From IMG/VR virus record IMGVR_UViG_3300032307_000402, positions 1 to 60,721 of that record: a stretch of 60,721 nt of DNA; one strand, given 5' to 3'. Made by a program: the position numbers and the translations under genes. The notes beneath the pieces were generated by a model that ran no database searches, was not told the DNA's origin, and saw only the letters and a list, made by a program, of their open reading frames with translations. Source of the DNA: a virus. Below are positions 8,228-17,004 of this stretch, one piece after another (the stretch's first letter is position 1; each line of letters starts with the position of its first letter).

Positions 8228-8236
8228 ATTATACCA
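8228..8236 (-). promoter_or_regulatory. Extended -10 promoter, leaderless start of the 8221 gene
   Basis: On the minus strand a TGG followed by TATAAT ends 6 nt before the ATG at 8221, which places the transcription start at or next to the A of the ATG. No Shine-Dalgarno is possible in between. The box overlaps the last codons and TAA stop of the exonuclease gene. Confidence 0.55.
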
Positions 8237-8855
8237 CGGCCTCGTCAGTTACGATAGTATCTGTAGCGGTTATAGCCTGCTTATCTTTAACAGTTGCATT
8301 TGCCTTACCTACAAACCAAGGAGACAGAATGTCATATAGTTCTACAAGAAGATTAACATCCTGGATCTGATATTTCTTCATCTCTGCCCAGGCCTTCTCG
8401 TCACCGTCCATACACTTAATCCATAGACTAAATCCAGAGTGCTTAACCTTGGCACCAACACCAAGCTTTTGTGCTACATAGTCTAGCTTATTAGATGGGA
8501 ATAGGAAGTTAGCCTTAGTAATGCTCATAAGGTCTAGGTCCTTTACTGGCGAAGGAGGAGTCATTCCATTCTCCAAGAATTCACGGTTGATGTGCTTGTG
8601 GTCAAATGCTGCAGAGTTCCAGCCTACAAGCAAGTCTGCCTCATTCATTAGCTTGTGTAGCTCTTCCAGCATTGCCTTCTTACCATCGTGATGAACAGAC
8701 TTGAAGATAACTTTCTTCTCACCCAACCACCTTGCTCCAAAGCAAAGCATCTCAGTGCTCTTAATAATTTGATCAATGCTGATGTTCTGATCCCATAGAC
8801 CCCAAGCATATACCTGCATTGGAGTTGTTTCAATATCTAGTAATAGTATTTTCAT
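8229..8855 (-). CDS. DEDDy 3'-5' exonuclease (DnaQ/YprB-like), probable proofreader
   Basis: A 208-aa ribonuclease-H-fold exonuclease. Exo I is LLLDIETT with Asp7 and Glu9; Exo II is the Asp in LLVGWNSAAFDHKH; Exo III is YQIQDVNLL near residue 165, with the Tyr that marks the DEDDy branch. The phage DNA polymerase III alpha subunit is 1.4 kb upstream in the same operon, and bacterial alpha subunits rely on a separate exonuclease, so this is a good candidate for proofreading, though DEDDy domains of this type also occur as general DNA nucleases. RBS GAGGAT precedes the ATG. Confidence 0.9.
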   Translation of the reverse strand: MKILLLDIETTPMQVYAWGLWDQNISIDQIIKSTEMLCFGARWLGEKKVIFKSVHHDGKKAMLEELHKLMNEADLLVGWNSAAFDHKHINREFLENGMTPPSPVKDLDLMSITKANFLFPSNKLDYVAQKLGVGAKVKHSGFSLWIKCMDGDEKAWAEMKKYQIQDVNLLVELYDILSPWFVGKANATVKDKQAITATDTIVTDEAVV

Positions 8856-8857
8856 AA

Positions 8858-9139
8858 TTAATCCTCAAGTAGCTGTTCAAGTAGAGATAGCTCTATAATT
8901 GCCAGCCTTGTTTTTCTGCTTCCTTCTCCCAGTACCACGATGATAGCTGGATCATTTTTATTTTTCATTGCATCAGTAGTTGCTTTTGCCCAGTTGTCCT
9001 GGTTTACAGTAAATCCTTTAGGATATTCCTTAAAGTCAACTGTAAAGTTTTCCCAAGTAGCATCGCCCTTCTTGGTATTCCTACCAGAATTTTTGTGCTG
9101 CTTAGCACCAATACGGTTACTCTCGCTCTTCTCGCTCAT
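8858..9139 (-). CDS. Putative PD-(D/E)XK-type junction endonuclease
   Basis: About 93 aa from the ATG at 9139; an in-frame ATG at 9163 adds eight residues and overlaps the upstream gene more. The pattern of a Glu near the N-terminus (SESNRIGAKQHKNSGRNTKKGD), then FTVDFKEYPKG with a D-x-K-like strand, then AIIVVLGEG, resembles small phage PD-(D/E)XK enzymes annotated as Holliday-junction resolvases. The fold call is by motif recollection and not certain. It would be a second resolvase besides the RuvC-like one in the same operon. Confidence 0.6.
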   Translation of the reverse strand: MSEKSESNRIGAKQHKNSGRNTKKGDATWENFTVDFKEYPKGFTVNQDNWAKATTDAMKNKNDPAIIVVLGEGSRKTRLAIIELSLLEQLLED

Positions 9140-9302
9140 AATCTTTCTTTGTTTTTTTAACATATAGAGAAACAGTGCTCATGTGTTTTTGGGAACACAT
9201 CCATGTAACCTCTTTTGTATCAGAGTACAGCCTTAAGCTATTTACGACTTCTTTACATGTATGGCAAGGAAACTTGCCAGTGTAAACGGTATACTTAGAC
9301 AC
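9117..9302 (-). CDS. Small zinc-binding protein
   Basis: A 61-aa protein with a CHTC knuckle at residues 13-16 and a second half CSQKH at about 36-40, giving a probable Cys3His or Cys2-Cys-His zinc site. It ends in a charged tail (KKTKKDYEREERE). The start is GTG at 9302, overlapping the RecA stop region by 8 nt, with AAAGGTG as RBS inside the end of recA. Function unknown; the location implies a replication or recombination accessory. Confidence 0.75.
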   Translation of the reverse strand: MSKYTVYTGKFPCHTCKEVVNSLRLYSDTKEVTWMCSQKHMSTVSLYVKKTKKDYEREERE

Positions 9303-10305
9303 TGTGCACCTTTTCGTATAGTGAGTCGTGTAGCTCCTTGTCTTCCTTTACCTTATTGACGAATGCATCTCTACCCTGGACCTTAGAACCATCAGGTAGC
9401 AAGTACCATGCACCAGTTCTATTTACAAACCCAAGCATCTCAGCTGTATCAACAAGATCTCCAACAGAGTCAATGCCAATGGAATCACCCCTGTAATAGA
9501 AGTCATACTCAGCACTATCTCCTGGTGCAGATGTTTTAGAGTTCAGTACTTCCCAGCGAACTTTACGACCAACCTTCTGCTCAATTAGCTTATCTCCAAC
9601 TGGTATCTTAGCCTTGATAGCTTGAGAGTCAGAGCTTGATGAAAACAACTTAACAATTGTAGACGACATGAACTGCGTTGTCAATCCTCCTGTTGGTGCT
9701 GCCTGAGTATAAGTAGCCTGAATATTATTACGTGCCTGAGAAATGGCAACAATAAGGGCAGGCTTTTCTCTATTATTTGCCCAGTTAAGCATTAACCATG
9801 CATGCTTTAGATCCTTAGACTCTGCACCAATCTGCTTGGTCTGATCCAGTGGCTTTAGCTCATCTGAGTCTTTCTCAAAGTATACTGCTGGCAAAAGAGA
9901 GCTAATGCTATCAATTACGATGAGGTCTACGCCTGCCTGAAGCAATGCTACCCCTACATCAACCATGTCATTAATGCTTCGTGCCTCAGAGTAGATTAGC
10001 TGTGACGTATCTACGCCCAGCCTCTTTGCCCATTCCTCATCATAAGACATTTCAGCATCAACCCACGCACAGAGCTTGCCTTCTTTCTGTGCCATGCCAA
10101 TCATCTGCAAGCATAGCGATGACTTTGCACTAGACTTGCTGCCCCACAGCAACACCTGTCTGCCATAAGGAAATCCACCACCAAGTGCACGGTTTAATCC
10201 TGGACTAGGAGTAGGCTGCATCTCTGTCTTAATGCCTACGCCTGTACCAAGACGCTTTCTAATCTTTGGGTCTAGCTGAGCTAGAGCTTCTTCAACTGTT
10301 GTCAA
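9295..10305 (-). CDS. RecA/UvsX-type strand-exchange recombinase
   Basis: A 336-aa ATPase that forms filaments on ssDNA and drives homologous pairing in recombination-dependent replication and repair. The P-loop near residue 55 is GSKSSAKSS, deviating from the bacterial RecA consensus GPESSGKTT and closer to phage UvsX-like versions. Walker B is VDLIVIDSISSL, with the catalytic-Glu region near AWVDAEMSYD. The L2-like segment is near QAAPTGGLTTQF. The start is TTG at 10305 with GGAGG 6 nt upstream, overlapping the end of dnaE by 14 nt. It is co-transcribed with polymerase, helicase, primase and resolvases. Confidence 0.93.
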   Translation of the reverse strand: MTTVEEALAQLDPKIRKRLGTGVGIKTEMQPTPSPGLNRALGGGFPYGRQVLLWGSKSSAKSSLCLQMIGMAQKEGKLCAWVDAEMSYDEEWAKRLGVDTSQLIYSEARSINDMVDVGVALLQAGVDLIVIDSISSLLPAVYFEKDSDELKPLDQTKQIGAESKDLKHAWLMLNWANNREKPALIVAISQARNNIQATYTQAAPTGGLTTQFMSSTIVKLFSSSSDSQAIKAKIPVGDKLIEQKVGRKVRWEVLNSKTSAPGDSAEYDFYYRGDSIGIDSVGDLVDTAEMLGFVNRTGAWYLLPDGSKVQGRDAFVNKVKEDKELHDSLYEKVHSV

Positions 10306-13300
10306 TTACATCCTCCATTATTACAGTTCCATCTTTTGTTTTACCAAAATCAAATTTATATGCCATTCCCTCTTTCACCTTCATGTATGCCTTTGGGAAT
10401 GCCGTTGGGAATACTGTGACTGGGTGTAGCTCACGTGAAGCATCTGCAAGCGTTAAAGATGCCATCTTCTTCCCAGTTTTTGTAATCCTTGGCTTAAATG
10501 AAACAACATACATTTCTTCATCTTTAAATGGCAATTGCTTATAATTCAAAAACTTAACTAAAGCAGAATCACTTCCACGAATTTCGTCTACTGGAATTGC
10601 GGTCACAATTCTGTTATCACTAGCCAAAAGCAAATAAGTCTTGCCTGGCTCAATAGTCGTCTGCTCCTCATCGAAGATGCCAACACTACCAGTCTTATCT
10701 AGAATCTCAACACGTGACCATCCCTGGCCACGTTTAATAAGCTTAATCATTCCCATAAGAATGAATGAGCCCTTTTCCTCAAAGTCAGCGACATCATTAA
10801 TAAATGCGTAGTAGTGGTTTGGCACTGTAATGTTAAATTCTGGCAAGTTAAGATATTCATATAGATTTTCACGAATCTCGTCATCATTTCGTGGATGATC
10901 TGCAAATGTTGCTGCACCAATTACACGCAAAGCTTGCAGAGCACGAGAATTGACACCGTTACCTTTACCAAAAGTAAACTCTTCTAGTTCTTTATAGGAA
11001 GAGAATGGTCTCGCTGCTATGTATTTCTGAGCAATATTATCACTAATAAACTTAATAGCACTAAGGCCAAACCTAATGCCCTTGCCTTCAATCTTGAAGT
11101 CAATATCTGACTCGTTGATGTGTGGTAGGCGAATAGGAATATTCATACGCTTAGCTTCAATCAAGTACTCAGTACGAGCATCCTTATCTTTTTCATTCTT
11201 TAGAAGAGAATACATAAACTCTAGTGGATAGTAGTACTTTAGCCATGCTGTCCAAAAAGATAGAGTAGAATATGCTACAGCGTGAGACTTGTTGAATGAG
11301 TACCCTGCGTGAGCCTCAAAGTCATGCCACAGCTCTAATGCTACATTTGGAGAAAGGAATCTTGAAGCTCCATCTACGAACTTGTCTTGGAATTGCTTGA
11401 ACTCCTTAGCATCCTTCTTCTTACCAATGATCTTACGAACCTTGTCAGCCTCAGCCATTGTCATACCGCCAAGTTCCGTACAAGCCTGCATAACCTGTTC
11501 CTGGTACAAGATGCAACCATAGGTCTCAGCAGTAAATGCCTTCATTACTTGGTGGTGGTATGCAATGTTCTGCTTACCATGCTTACGTGCAATGTAGTCT
11601 TTACCAATAGTGTTTGCAGCACCTGGACGTACAAGAGCGTTAGAAGCTGCAAGCTCTGCAAAGCTCTTGACACCCATCTTGACTAGCAAGTTGGTGTATG
11701 GTGTGGCTTCACACTGGAACACGCCCTTGGTATACCCAGAAGATAGCATCTCGTATACCTTTGGATCCTCAGTATTTAAAGATAGCAGATCAATCTTCTT
11801 ACCACTTCTATCTTTAATAATTGCAAGAGTATCCTGAATAACAGATAGAGTCTTTAGGCCTAGAGCATCAATCTTAATTAGACCAATGCGTTCTGCTTCT
11901 TCCATATCTACTGCTACTACTGGGATTCTTTCTCCACTGCCTGGCGATGTTCTCGTTTCCATTGGAGCGACTTTAAATATTGGAGACTTAGAAGTAACAA
12001 CACCAGCAGCGTGAATGCCAGTTCCCCTAATGCGTCCACGAAGTTGGTCACCATACTTTTCAATTTCTGGATACTTCTCCCTAAACCACGCTGCTTGCTT
12101 TGACGTACAGTAATCATCCCAAGTATCCACCACCTTCATAACTTTGTTGACATCTGTCAATGGGATATGTAGGACACGTGCAATATCACGCACAACGCCC
12201 TTGTCCTTAAACTCCAAGAATGTTGCAATAGATGCAACGTGCCTATATTGTCTAACTAGATAATCCTTGACTTCCTCACGACGTGAATCCTGAATATCAG
12301 TATCAATATCTGGAAAGTCATTACGCTCTGGATTAATAAAGCGGAAGAACAGCAATCCATGTACAATTGGGTCTACATCTGTAATGCCAAGTGCATAACA
12401 TAGCAAAGATCCAGCAGCAGAACCACGTCCTGGCCCCACCATAATTCCCTGTTCTTTAGCCCAGTTAATCATATTACGAACAACTAGGAAATATGGCCCA
12501 AAGTTTTTTGATTTAATAACATCTAGCTCTTCGTCAAGCCTGTCCAAATACTCTTGCTTTTCCGCTAGGCCTCGTTGCTTCAAACCCTCCATAGCAAACT
12601 TTAGAAGTTCTTCATTAGGGTTCTGATACTGAACTGGCAATAGGTCTAGGTGATCCTGAATGTCATAGTCCTGAATCTTGTTGGCAATCTCTACTGAATG
12701 CTCATACATATCTTCACGATCAATGCCCTGGGCTTGCATAGCTTTGTGCATCTCTTCGTCAGAAAGCAGATGAATGTCATATTCGCTAAAGCTAATATCA
12801 CGGTCTCCATAAAGATATTGAAGCCTGTCTACAAGGTTGTCGTGCTTACAAGACTTTTCATACGTAGCATCTTTTTGAACCTTGTTAGAGTATGTGTTTA
12901 ATACTAGTTTAAGCTCCTGGATTTCTTTTTGACCAGTGTGAGCGTGATGGCAGTCTGGAGTAATTACGGTCTTTACGCCGTATTCATCAGCCAGGGCAAG
13001 CAACTGCTTGTTAACTTCTGCAGGATTATGTGGCATTACCTCAATGTAGTAATCATCTTTGAATACTCTCTTGTGCCACTCAATAATTCTCTTGGCTTCG
13101 GCAAACTCTTCTGCCTCAATAGCCTTGGCTAGGGCACCAGAGAGGCACCCAGAAAGGACAACAAGTCCTTCTGAGTACTTCTCTAGCACCTCATAGTCGA
13201 TACGTGGCTTCTTGTAGAAACCCTCAGTCCACGCAATCTCGTTGAGCTTGTTTAAGTTTTCTAGCCCAATCTTATCCTTTGCCAGAATGATAACGTGATT

Positions 13301-13570
13301 GTATACAAGATCTAGTAGACCTTGACGCTCTTCCTTATCCCTCTGGTCAAAGCGATTTTCAGTTATATATCCTTCGACTCCAAGAATTGGCTTGATGCCC
13401 TTTTGCTTAGCAATTCGATAAAATTCACGATGCCCAGAAAGAGAACCGTGATCTGTCAATGCCAATGCTGGCATTTGAAGATCTATGGCCCTATCAATGT
13501 ACTCTTCTGGTGTGGCGATACCATCAAATAGGCTAAAGTGCGAATGGACATGCAAACCAATGTAAGTCAA
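10292..13570 (-). CDS. dnaE: DNA polymerase III alpha subunit (DnaE-type replicase)
   Basis: A 1092-aa C-family polymerase, shorter than the ~1160-aa E. coli enzyme. The N-terminal PHP domain has its metal ligands visible: HVHSHFSLFDG at the start, LTDHGSL near 40 and TPDCHHAHT near 205, so it may be catalytically active. The polymerase palm has VGPGRGSAAG, then PDIDTDIQDSRR (two catalytic Asp near residue 420) and KIDALGL (third Asp near 566). The C-terminal part has helix-hairpin-helix and OB-fold segments (FILMGMIKLIKRG). The start is TTG at 13570 with AGAGGT as RBS. Expected to be the phage replicase, working with a separate exonuclease and a host or unseen sliding clamp. Confidence 0.95.
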   Translation of the reverse strand: MTYIGLHVHSHFSLFDGIATPEEYIDRAIDLQMPALALTDHGSLSGHREFYRIAKQKGIKPILGVEGYITENRFDQRDKEERQGLLDLVYNHVIILAKDKIGLENLNKLNEIAWTEGFYKKPRIDYEVLEKYSEGLVVLSGCLSGALAKAIEAEEFAEAKRIIEWHKRVFKDDYYIEVMPHNPAEVNKQLLALADEYGVKTVITPDCHHAHTGQKEIQELKLVLNTYSNKVQKDATYEKSCKHDNLVDRLQYLYGDRDISFSEYDIHLLSDEEMHKAMQAQGIDREDMYEHSVEIANKIQDYDIQDHLDLLPVQYQNPNEELLKFAMEGLKQRGLAEKQEYLDRLDEELDVIKSKNFGPYFLVVRNMINWAKEQGIMVGPGRGSAAGSLLCYALGITDVDPIVHGLLFFRFINPERNDFPDIDTDIQDSRREEVKDYLVRQYRHVASIATFLEFKDKGVVRDIARVLHIPLTDVNKVMKVVDTWDDYCTSKQAAWFREKYPEIEKYGDQLRGRIRGTGIHAAGVVTSKSPIFKVAPMETRTSPGSGERIPVVAVDMEEAERIGLIKIDALGLKTLSVIQDTLAIIKDRSGKKIDLLSLNTEDPKVYEMLSSGYTKGVFQCEATPYTNLLVKMGVKSFAELAASNALVRPGAANTIGKDYIARKHGKQNIAYHHQVMKAFTAETYGCILYQEQVMQACTELGGMTMAEADKVRKIIGKKKDAKEFKQFQDKFVDGASRFLSPNVALELWHDFEAHAGYSFNKSHAVAYSTLSFWTAWLKYYYPLEFMYSLLKNEKDKDARTEYLIEAKRMNIPIRLPHINESDIDFKIEGKGIRFGLSAIKFISDNIAQKYIAARPFSSYKELEEFTFGKGNGVNSRALQALRVIGAATFADHPRNDDEIRENLYEYLNLPEFNITVPNHYYAFINDVADFEEKGSFILMGMIKLIKRGQGWSRVEILDKTGSVGIFDEEQTTIEPGKTYLLLASDNRIVTAIPVDEIRGSDSALVKFLNYKQLPFKDEEMYVVSFKPRITKTGKKMASLTLADASRELHPVTVFPTAFPKAYMKVKEGMAYKFDFGKTKDGTVIMEDVIDNS

Positions 13571-13579
13571 TTCTACCTC

Positions 13580-14236
13580 TTACCAGTCCATGTTGGAAGA
13601 AGAAGATGCTCCTGGTGTGTCAAAGCCCAGATAGAAAGCCTCCTGCTCTGCATATGGAACCTTGTTCAATGCAGACTCTAGTGGGAATGGCTTTACATCA
13701 GACCAATTAAATGGCTGAGTATCTGGTGCAGATGGAATTAGAGTGTAGCTGGTCTCAGTACCCTGGCCATTACGCTTTAGCTTCCACTGTAGGTTTGAGA
13801 TACTTCCAGTCTCAATTGCATACTCACGAATAGTGTTAAATGCAGACTGCTTGCTGACACCCATAGACCAAATAGCTACGTATGGTGCCTCAATGCCATC
13901 ATCTACTACAACGTTACAGTAGAAACGCAGACGACCACGCCATCCTGCCTTTGGGTCCTTGCGGTGCATCTCTTCTGCCCAGTCACGGCCCTCAGTGTCC
14001 ATGGTGTCTACTGCCTTACGCTTGTAGTCCTTTGGATTAGTGTGCTCCTTAACAACAAGAGCAAGACCACGATCTGCAGAATAGCTAGCAGAATCTTCAT
14101 CTAGCTCTTCAACAAAACGGATCTTAACAGACTGACCGTCTGCAAGCTTTAGCCAACGAACCTTGGCTGTGTTCTCATCGTACTTTGGCTTATCAAGTAG
14201 TGCATTGATATTCTTTAGCCCTTTTACAACACTCAT
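13580..14236 (-). CDS. Single-stranded DNA-binding protein (gp32-like)
   Basis: A 218-aa protein that fits the T4 gp32-like group by order and sequence style: a short basic N-terminal arm (MSVVKGLKNINALL), an OB-like core with aromatic strands (RLRFYCNVVV and VAIWSMGVSK), and a polar C-terminal tail ending in NMDW. It would coat ssDNA at the fork and recruit primase and recombinase. It lies between primase and polymerase. A strong RBS (AAGGAGATATACACT before ATG) suggests high expression, as expected for a stoichiometric protein. The zinc site of T4 gp32 is not evident. Confidence 0.82.
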   Translation of the reverse strand: MSVVKGLKNINALLDKPKYDENTAKVRWLKLADGQSVKIRFVEELDEDSASYSADRGLALVVKEHTNPKDYKRKAVDTMDTEGRDWAEEMHRKDPKAGWRGRLRFYCNVVVDDGIEAPYVAIWSMGVSKQSAFNTIREYAIETGSISNLQWKLKRNGQGTETSYTLIPSAPDTQPFNWSDVKPFPLESALNKVPYAEQEAFYLGFDTPGASSSSNMDW

Positions 14237-14279
14237 AGTGTATATCTCCTTATAGTAATTGCTATATAAATTAGCTTTA

Positions 14280-15224
14280 TTAGTTTAGCATTAGCGATAT
14301 GGTTTTGTCAAACGAATAATCAATATTTTTTATTGCCTCATCGTCCATATCTCCAATATCTTTATATTTTTTGTCTAATGTGACAACGGTAACACGAGAT
14401 CCAAGTCGTTCAACTATCCTGTCTTTCATATTACCGCCTGCTTCATCGTTATCTGCAATAACATAAATGTCATTGAAATACTTTTGAAGAAGTTCTATTT
14501 GTATGTTGGATACATTTGCACCCAATGTAGCTACCGCTGGAAAACCACACTGATCTAAGCGAATGGCATCAAATGAGGATTCAACTACGTATACTTTATT
14601 AGCTGTTTTAATTCTATGCAAATTAAACAATACCTTAGACTTTGGCAGGCCTGGAGTATTTTTAAAATCTTTTCCTTCAACAGACCTTCCAACAAAGCCT
14701 ACCTCCATGCCATCTGGGGAATGTACTGGAATAGTTACCATATCTTGCTTATCAGAATAGCCAAGTGCAAACTTGCGAACAGACTCTTCTGTAATAGACC
14801 TACCAAGATAATACCTCATGGCCCTTGGAGACTCTAATGCTTGCTGGTTTAATCTCTTAATCAAAACTTGATCATATTGAACATAGTCAGCTTTAGCGAC
14901 AAGCTTTCTGTTTATCTCTTGTTCAATGCTGGCATCAGTTTCCTTACTCTTAATGTATCTTGCTGCCTCAAAATATGTTCTACCAGAGGTATGCATAATT
15001 AATTGAATAAGATCAGTGACATGGTGACATGAAAAACAGAAGAAAACGCCAGAAGTTTTGTCTACTTCGCCTGCTGGAGTTCTGTGATTACCATGGAATG
15101 GGCAGAAAATAATGTAATCAGAGTCTACCTCAGATTCAACATCTATACCTGCTCCTGCGAGAACTCGCTTAATTTGCTCTGCTGTATAGATATTACTTTG
15201 GTTTCGTCTATTCCTATAATCCAT
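14280..15224 (-). CDS. dnaG: DnaG-type primase (zinc finger plus TOPRIM)
   Basis: A 314-aa primase making RNA primers for lagging-strand synthesis. The N-terminal zinc finger is CPFHGN near residue 41 with FFCFSCHH near 66. The TOPRIM core has VVESSFDAI (catalytic Glu near 216) and IADNDEAGG (the DxD near 261). At 314 aa it lacks the long C-terminal helicase-interaction domain of bacterial DnaG. Its start overlaps the upstream 108-aa gene by 82 nt, the largest overlap in the operon; no later in-frame start would keep the zinc finger. Confidence 0.93.
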   Translation of the reverse strand: MDYRNRRNQSNIYTAEQIKRVLAGAGIDVESEVDSDYIIFCPFHGNHRTPAGEVDKTSGVFFCFSCHHVTDLIQLIMHTSGRTYFEAARYIKSKETDASIEQEINRKLVAKADYVQYDQVLIKRLNQQALESPRAMRYYLGRSITEESVRKFALGYSDKQDMVTIPVHSPDGMEVGFVGRSVEGKDFKNTPGLPKSKVLFNLHRIKTANKVYVVESSFDAIRLDQCGFPAVATLGANVSNIQIELLQKYFNDIYVIADNDEAGGNMKDRIVERLGSRVTVVTLDKKYKDIGDMDDEAIKNIDYSFDKTISLMLN

Positions 15225-15469
15225 TCTGCTTTTTTCTTCCCTACGTATACTCCATATAATGTTAATTCAAATTCAAAGTACTGTTTTTCTTCTATATATT
15301 TTATTGTAAAATCCTGATTAATGTCAAGTCTTGGGACATAGCCAAGAAGTTTCATTTCTGTCTTTAATAGTCTACCATACTCGTCACGCAGTCTAACAAT
15401 TGCAGAGTCGTCATAAATAATACCATTCAGGTGAAACCTTTTTATGGGCTTATGATGCAAGGTATCCAT
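15143..15469 (-). CDS. Hypothetical protein between helicase and primase
   Basis: A 108-aa protein, probably mostly beta (FEFELTLYGVYVGKKKAEWIIGI) with a C-terminal helix. Not recognised. It overlaps the primase by 82 nt in another frame, so its C-terminal 27 residues share DNA with the primase N-terminus. A TATAAT box 6 nt before its ATG suggests leaderless transcription of this gene and the downstream replication genes. A helicase-primase linking role is only positional inference. Confidence 0.75.
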   Translation of the reverse strand: MDTLHHKPIKRFHLNGIIYDDSAIVRLRDEYGRLLKTEMKLLGYVPRLDINQDFTIKYIEEKQYFEFELTLYGVYVGKKKAEWIIGIDETKVISIQQSKLSEFSQEQV

Positions 15470-15475
15470 GCATAT

Positions 15476-15481
15476 ATTATA
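15476..15481 (-). promoter_or_regulatory. TATAAT box, leaderless promoter for the primase-polymerase operon
   Basis: TATAAT on the minus strand ends 6 nt before the ATG at 15469. No TG extension is present (AGT precedes it) and no good -35 is seen. It overlaps the 3' end of the helicase gene. It could give an internal start for the primase, SSB, polymerase and recA genes. Confidence 0.45.
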
Positions 15482-15482
15482 A

Positions 15483-16703
15483 CTACATATCTTCCATATC
15501 TTTGTACTTATACCATCCCTTGTCGAAGTCTACCTGCACTAGGAATTCCCCCATAAAGCCATTACGGTTTTTGCGGAAAACACACTCAATAATGTCTGAG
15601 TTAGCCCCTCTACCAAGAGCCATTACCCAGTCAGCATCGTAGGCAATCTGACGAGACCATGCAGTCTGACCTAGGGTAGGCACAGTATCTAGCTTTGTAA
15701 CGTCATCTGGAGTCGCTGAGGAGATAGCTATGATTGGGACCTCTTCTGCAATAGCCAGAAGCTTTAGCTCACGAGAAAGGTTCTTCATGCGAACAGTCTC
15801 ATTATCTGATTTTTGATTTGGAGACATAAGCTGTAGATAATCTACAATTACAAAGTCTGGCTTATACTGATCAATCTTTCCACGCAAAACAGATGGGTTT
15901 ACATCTCCACCAGAATCATTAGAAATAATGTGAAACTCTGGCTTACCCTCAAGCTTTGACTTGTGCCAACGCTTTAAGTCGTCAATATCAACCATACCGT
16001 TGCTTAGTTTACGATGTGACCAAAGTCCTTCTCCCATAATTGTAAATACACGATTACGAACTTCTGTCTCACTCATTTCTAGGGAGATTACTAGAGGTGA
16101 CTTTCCTTGCTTCCATGCCTGTACTGCAAAGTATAGTGAAAGCCAAGACTTTCCAATACCTGGATACGCTAGGAATACTCCAAGCTGTCCTGGCATAATG
16201 CCTGCAGGGAGATAGTTGTCAAATCCTGGTAGGCCAGTTTTAATTCCAACTGAGCCAAGCTCTTGCTGCTTCTTTAAATTTTCATAATAGGCTATAGCAC
16301 TTTCAAGATCAGTTACATCAATATCTCTAATTGCTGCAGTGTTCTTTTTTAGTTCAGAGGTTTTAGTAATTAGCTCTTCAAGGGCCTTAGTTCCTTGTCC
16401 ACTCTGGACCTCTCCTGCAGCATTTCTAAGAATATCCTTAAGACTGTCATTAAGATATTCGCCCTGCAATTCTTCTAAGTGATGCTTGGTAGACCCTACA
16501 CTTTCTACTGGAGTAAAGTCTCTAAATTTTTCAACGACTAGGCTCTTTGGCGGAACAGCATTATTTTGTTCAGAATATAGCCTGATAAAGTTCCAGATAT
16601 CGTTATGCGTTCTAAGCAAAGTTTCAACATTTGCTTGTAGCAAAACGTGAATTTGCCTATCTTCTAGTACTGCTGATAGTACCTTAGCTTCTGTATTACT
16701 CAC
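15483..16703 (-). CDS. dnaB: DnaB-like replicative helicase
   Basis: A 406-aa RecA-fold helicase. The N-terminal helical domain (~1-130) is followed by the ATPase domain, with Walker A AYPGIGKSW near residue 183, SLEMSETEVRNR (motif 1a), Walker B VIVDYLQLM near 286, and the later sensor and arginine-finger region (AYDADWVMALGR). Expected to unwind the fork as a hexamer. The start is GTG at 16703, overlapping the stop of the preceding small gene by 8 nt, so the two are coupled. Confidence 0.94.
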   Translation of the reverse strand: MSNTEAKVLSAVLEDRQIHVLLQANVETLLRTHNDIWNFIRLYSEQNNAVPPKSLVVEKFRDFTPVESVGSTKHHLEELQGEYLNDSLKDILRNAAGEVQSGQGTKALEELITKTSELKKNTAAIRDIDVTDLESAIAYYENLKKQQELGSVGIKTGLPGFDNYLPAGIMPGQLGVFLAYPGIGKSWLSLYFAVQAWKQGKSPLVISLEMSETEVRNRVFTIMGEGLWSHRKLSNGMVDIDDLKRWHKSKLEGKPEFHIISNDSGGDVNPSVLRGKIDQYKPDFVIVDYLQLMSPNQKSDNETVRMKNLSRELKLLAIAEEVPIIAISSATPDDVTKLDTVPTLGQTAWSRQIAYDADWVMALGRGANSDIIECVFRKNRNGFMGEFLVQVDFDKGWYKYKDMEDM

Positions 16704-17004
16704 TTAACCACTTCTTTGCTGCCAGCCTACGCTGTGCTCGTTCTTGTTTGTCTTGTTCATACTGCTCACGCTTATCAATGATATCTTGAGCATAATTGGC
16801 AAAGTATTTCCATGCTGGAGACTGTGCCACGTCGAAATAATATTGTAGCAAATCATAGCAGCCTTGTAAAGAGTAGGACTCAATTAGGCCGTCTGCTGAC
16901 CATTGCTCTACATTTATATTAAAGGTTGGCTTTTGCCCATACTTAGCAGTATGCAACTTGCTATAGCGACTTAGCAAAGCCATACGGTCTTTGCGTTCAG
17001 CCAT
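16696..17004 (-). CDS. Helical protein coupled to the helicase, possible loader
   Basis: A 102-aa charged helical protein with many aromatic residues (SLQGCYDLLQYYFDVAQSPAWKYFANY) and a basic C-terminal tail (ERAQRRLAAKKWLSE). It overlaps the helicase start by 8 nt. Position directly before dnaB is where phages often put a helicase loader or DnaB-binding protein, but there is no ATPase motif and no recognised family; this is a contextual suggestion only. Confidence 0.75.
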   Translation of the reverse strand: MAERKDRMALLSRYSKLHTAKYGQKPTFNINVEQWSADGLIESYSLQGCYDLLQYYFDVAQSPAWKYFANYAQDIIDKREQYEQDKQERAQRRLAAKKWLSE

